DNA of 64,000 nt from Glandiceps talaboti (Eukaryota; Hemichordata; Enteropneusta; Spengelidae): positions 10,282,408 through 10,346,407 of the forward strand of contig NC_135550.1 in NCBI RefSeq assembly GCF_964340395.1, written 5' to 3'. The notes beneath the pieces were generated by a model. That model was not told where the DNA came from, ran no database searches, and was given only the letters and a program-made list of their open reading frames with translations. Below are positions 62,432 through 64,000 of this stretch, piece by piece. Position 1 is the first letter of the stretch. Each line of letters begins with the position of its first letter. The position numbers and the translations under genes are program-made.

Positions 62432-62576
62432 ATGGCTCAAAAACAGGATTATGCGACAATCAAGAGAGCATGCTTGGCAAGAGGAGAACTTTGGGAAGAC
62501 CCTGAATTTCTAACTGTTAATTCATCCATGTTCTTCAGTCGGAGTCCTCCCCGACCATTTGTATGGAAACGACCAG
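62432..62576 (+). CDS. Calpain, first coding exon (N-terminus only)
   Basis: ATG in strong context (GTCACCATGG) opens MAQKQDYATIKRACLARGEL, then WEDPEFLTVNSSMFFSR and PPRPFVWKRPG. This is the standard entry to calpain cysteine proteases: a DY..L/I...C helix, the F-x-DP-x-F segment, and the Phe/Val-W-K-R-P motif just before the CysPc protease core. Calpains are calcium-activated cytosolic proteases. The donor is either GTGTAT after 62576 or GTATGT after 62578. The next expected exon, with the GxCW catalytic cysteine, is not seen up to 64000, so the gene continues past the right edge. The subfamily cannot be set from this exon. Confidence 0.85.
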
Positions 62577-64000
62577 GTGTATGTAAAATACTCTCTTTTT
62601 TTTTGCTTTATTTTATGACATCCTCCAGTAGACTATAAGTATAAACGGAGTTTGACTGGACATGGATGTATCAGTCTCCCCTAATACATCCATGGACCGA
62701 GGCTATGTTTTCAGTTTCACCGCTGTTTATAATTTGTTTTACAAGCCGTTGTACTTAGCTCTAAAACTTGGCCAGTTTATAATTTGTTTTACAAGCCCTT
62801 GTACTTAGCTCTAAAACTTGGCTTTGGCTTAAAAATGTTGTTCAGGGATACTATAGAATGAGATGATAATACATTGTCGCATGTATCCGTTGCTGTTGTG
62901 GCAGTAGTGGTAATAACACGTCATAAAATCAAAATGTGGAGCGCACACAGTTCTAATTAAATTCTGTCTAATTGGCATTTTTACTTGTTCATTAGAATGA
63001 ATTGTTGCATGTATCCATGGAGGTATAAGGGGAGATCCATTGTTGTGTTCAGTAGTTAATTAAATTATTTTTAATTAAATAAACAGTTTTAATATGAACA
63101 AGTTGTGGAACACCTATTGAAGTCTGAAGCCAGGAGCACAGAGGAATCAGCTGAGCAAAATTTCACTCGTGGCAATTTCCTTGCATCGATTCCTCTCGTG
63201 TGTCGACAACTTAAGTTAATGATGAGAATTTGGTTATTTGTGGCTGTGAACCAAATAATTCTAGAATGTTGGATATTTTTGGCCTCAAGTAAATTTTTCC
63301 TCGTGTGTGCACCTGATATGTGAGCATTCTGCTCACAACCTTCTCGTACGATGACATATTAGTACAAAATGTTTGTGCCCAGTCTAAAATACAGTTGAGT
63401 AACTTCCAATGTATGTTCATGATTTTAGAAGACAAATGTGTCGATCTTTGGCCTAAATACCTGTGGCTATTGCCTTAGAGGGAATAGCCAACAAGATGCT
63501 GGTTATGGTGTCATAGCATGAGATAGTTATCTCATTTGGTATATAGTTTCATGACTCTTCCCGCTCAGTAAACCAATGGCTACAGGTATTTTGTCTTCTT
63601 AAACCATGACACTACCATCATTATTGACGTAGAAGTTTACTTGCCTGTGTTTTAGACTGGGGCAAGCATTTTTGTAATTATGTCATATTATAAAATAATA
63701 AGTTATAAATTATAGGTGATAGTTTCCAATAAAATCCAATGCACTTTAATTTCCTAAGTACATGACATGTTGTACTCTAGATTTATGCAGTTAAAAAAAA
63801 ACATGAGAGCAAATATAAATCAAATATTCAGAAGTTTAATTTAGTTGCTTTTTTTTCAATTTAACTCATTGACTAAACAAATTCTATATGATATAAGATG
63901 GTCATTCATGACAACAAAGACATTCATGACATTTTTTTTGTTTAAAATTCTAATTGTTTTACTGGTATGTCTTTACATCGAATGGGTTGGTCATGCATAT
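62577..64000. other. First coding intron of the calpain gene (to the window edge)
   Basis: No exon of the calpain protease core is recognisable. The stretch has a 51-bp tandem duplication at about 62724-62822 and a hairpin ATGGATGTAT / ATACATCCAT near 62663-62693; the rest is AT-rich. Confidence 0.5.
62724..62822. repeat. 51-bp tandem duplication
   Basis: GTTTATAATTTGTTTTACAA followed by GCCGTTGTACTTAGCTC and AAAACTTGG occurs twice in a row with one clear difference (GCCGTTG against GCCCTTG). Confidence 0.9.

Noticed and set aside
63105-63435. Possible second calpain exon
   Set aside because: None of the frames shows the expected DG, GxCW or protease-core residues; treated as intron.

Overview
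This is a window of AT-rich invertebrate animal nuclear DNA. Genes are split into many short exons with GT-AG introns, and introns and spacers are full of microsatellites, fold-back elements, LINE remnants and one tRNA-derived SINE. SPATA7 (a ciliary protein), calpain, an evectin and a glucosidase II alpha subunit point to a metazoan. A deuterostome such as a hemichordate, amphioxus or echinoderm is my guess, but a lophotrochozoan cannot be excluded from sequence alone.

Layout. 1-10.5 kb: no gene recognised; several inverted-repeat elements (4.88-5.67, 5.84-6.47, 6.70-7.08 kb). 10.52-17.0 kb (+): SPATA7 orthologue, 10 coding exons, preceded by a small upstream ORF. 17.0-24.1 kb: 3'UTR and spacer. 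24.13-28.14 kb (-): evectin/PLEKHB-like PH-domain protein in 4 coding exons, with a His/Asp/Gly-rich tail; one intron holds a roughly 1.07 kb terminal-inverted-repeat element with a frameshifted ORF. 28.2-33 kb: a (CTA)n array inside a broken fold-back element, a LINE reverse-transcriptase fragment and an 0.8 kb GGAT array. 33.02-58.86 kb (+): neutral alpha-glucosidase AB (GANAB), 27 coding exons, with both GH31 catalytic motifs intact. 58.9-62.4 kb: 3'UTR and spacer. 62.43 kb to the right edge (+): first coding exon of a calpain; the rest lies outside.

The neighbours do not form an evident pathway. SPATA7 acts at the cilium, evectins in endosomal membrane traffic, glucosidase II in ER N-glycan trimming, and calpain is a cytosolic protease.

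The most striking non-coding structure is in a GANAB intron. A 31-bp tandem array (about 42934-43225) repeats a perfect three-box heat-shock element, GAATATTCAAGAA, and the block is bracketed by two apparently identical 205-bp direct repeats (42524-42728 and 43233-43437). A 72-nt in-frame exon of GANAB sits where the mammalian gene has its alternatively used exon. Exon coordinates were read by eye from splice sites, reading phase and remembered family sequences; no alignment was run.
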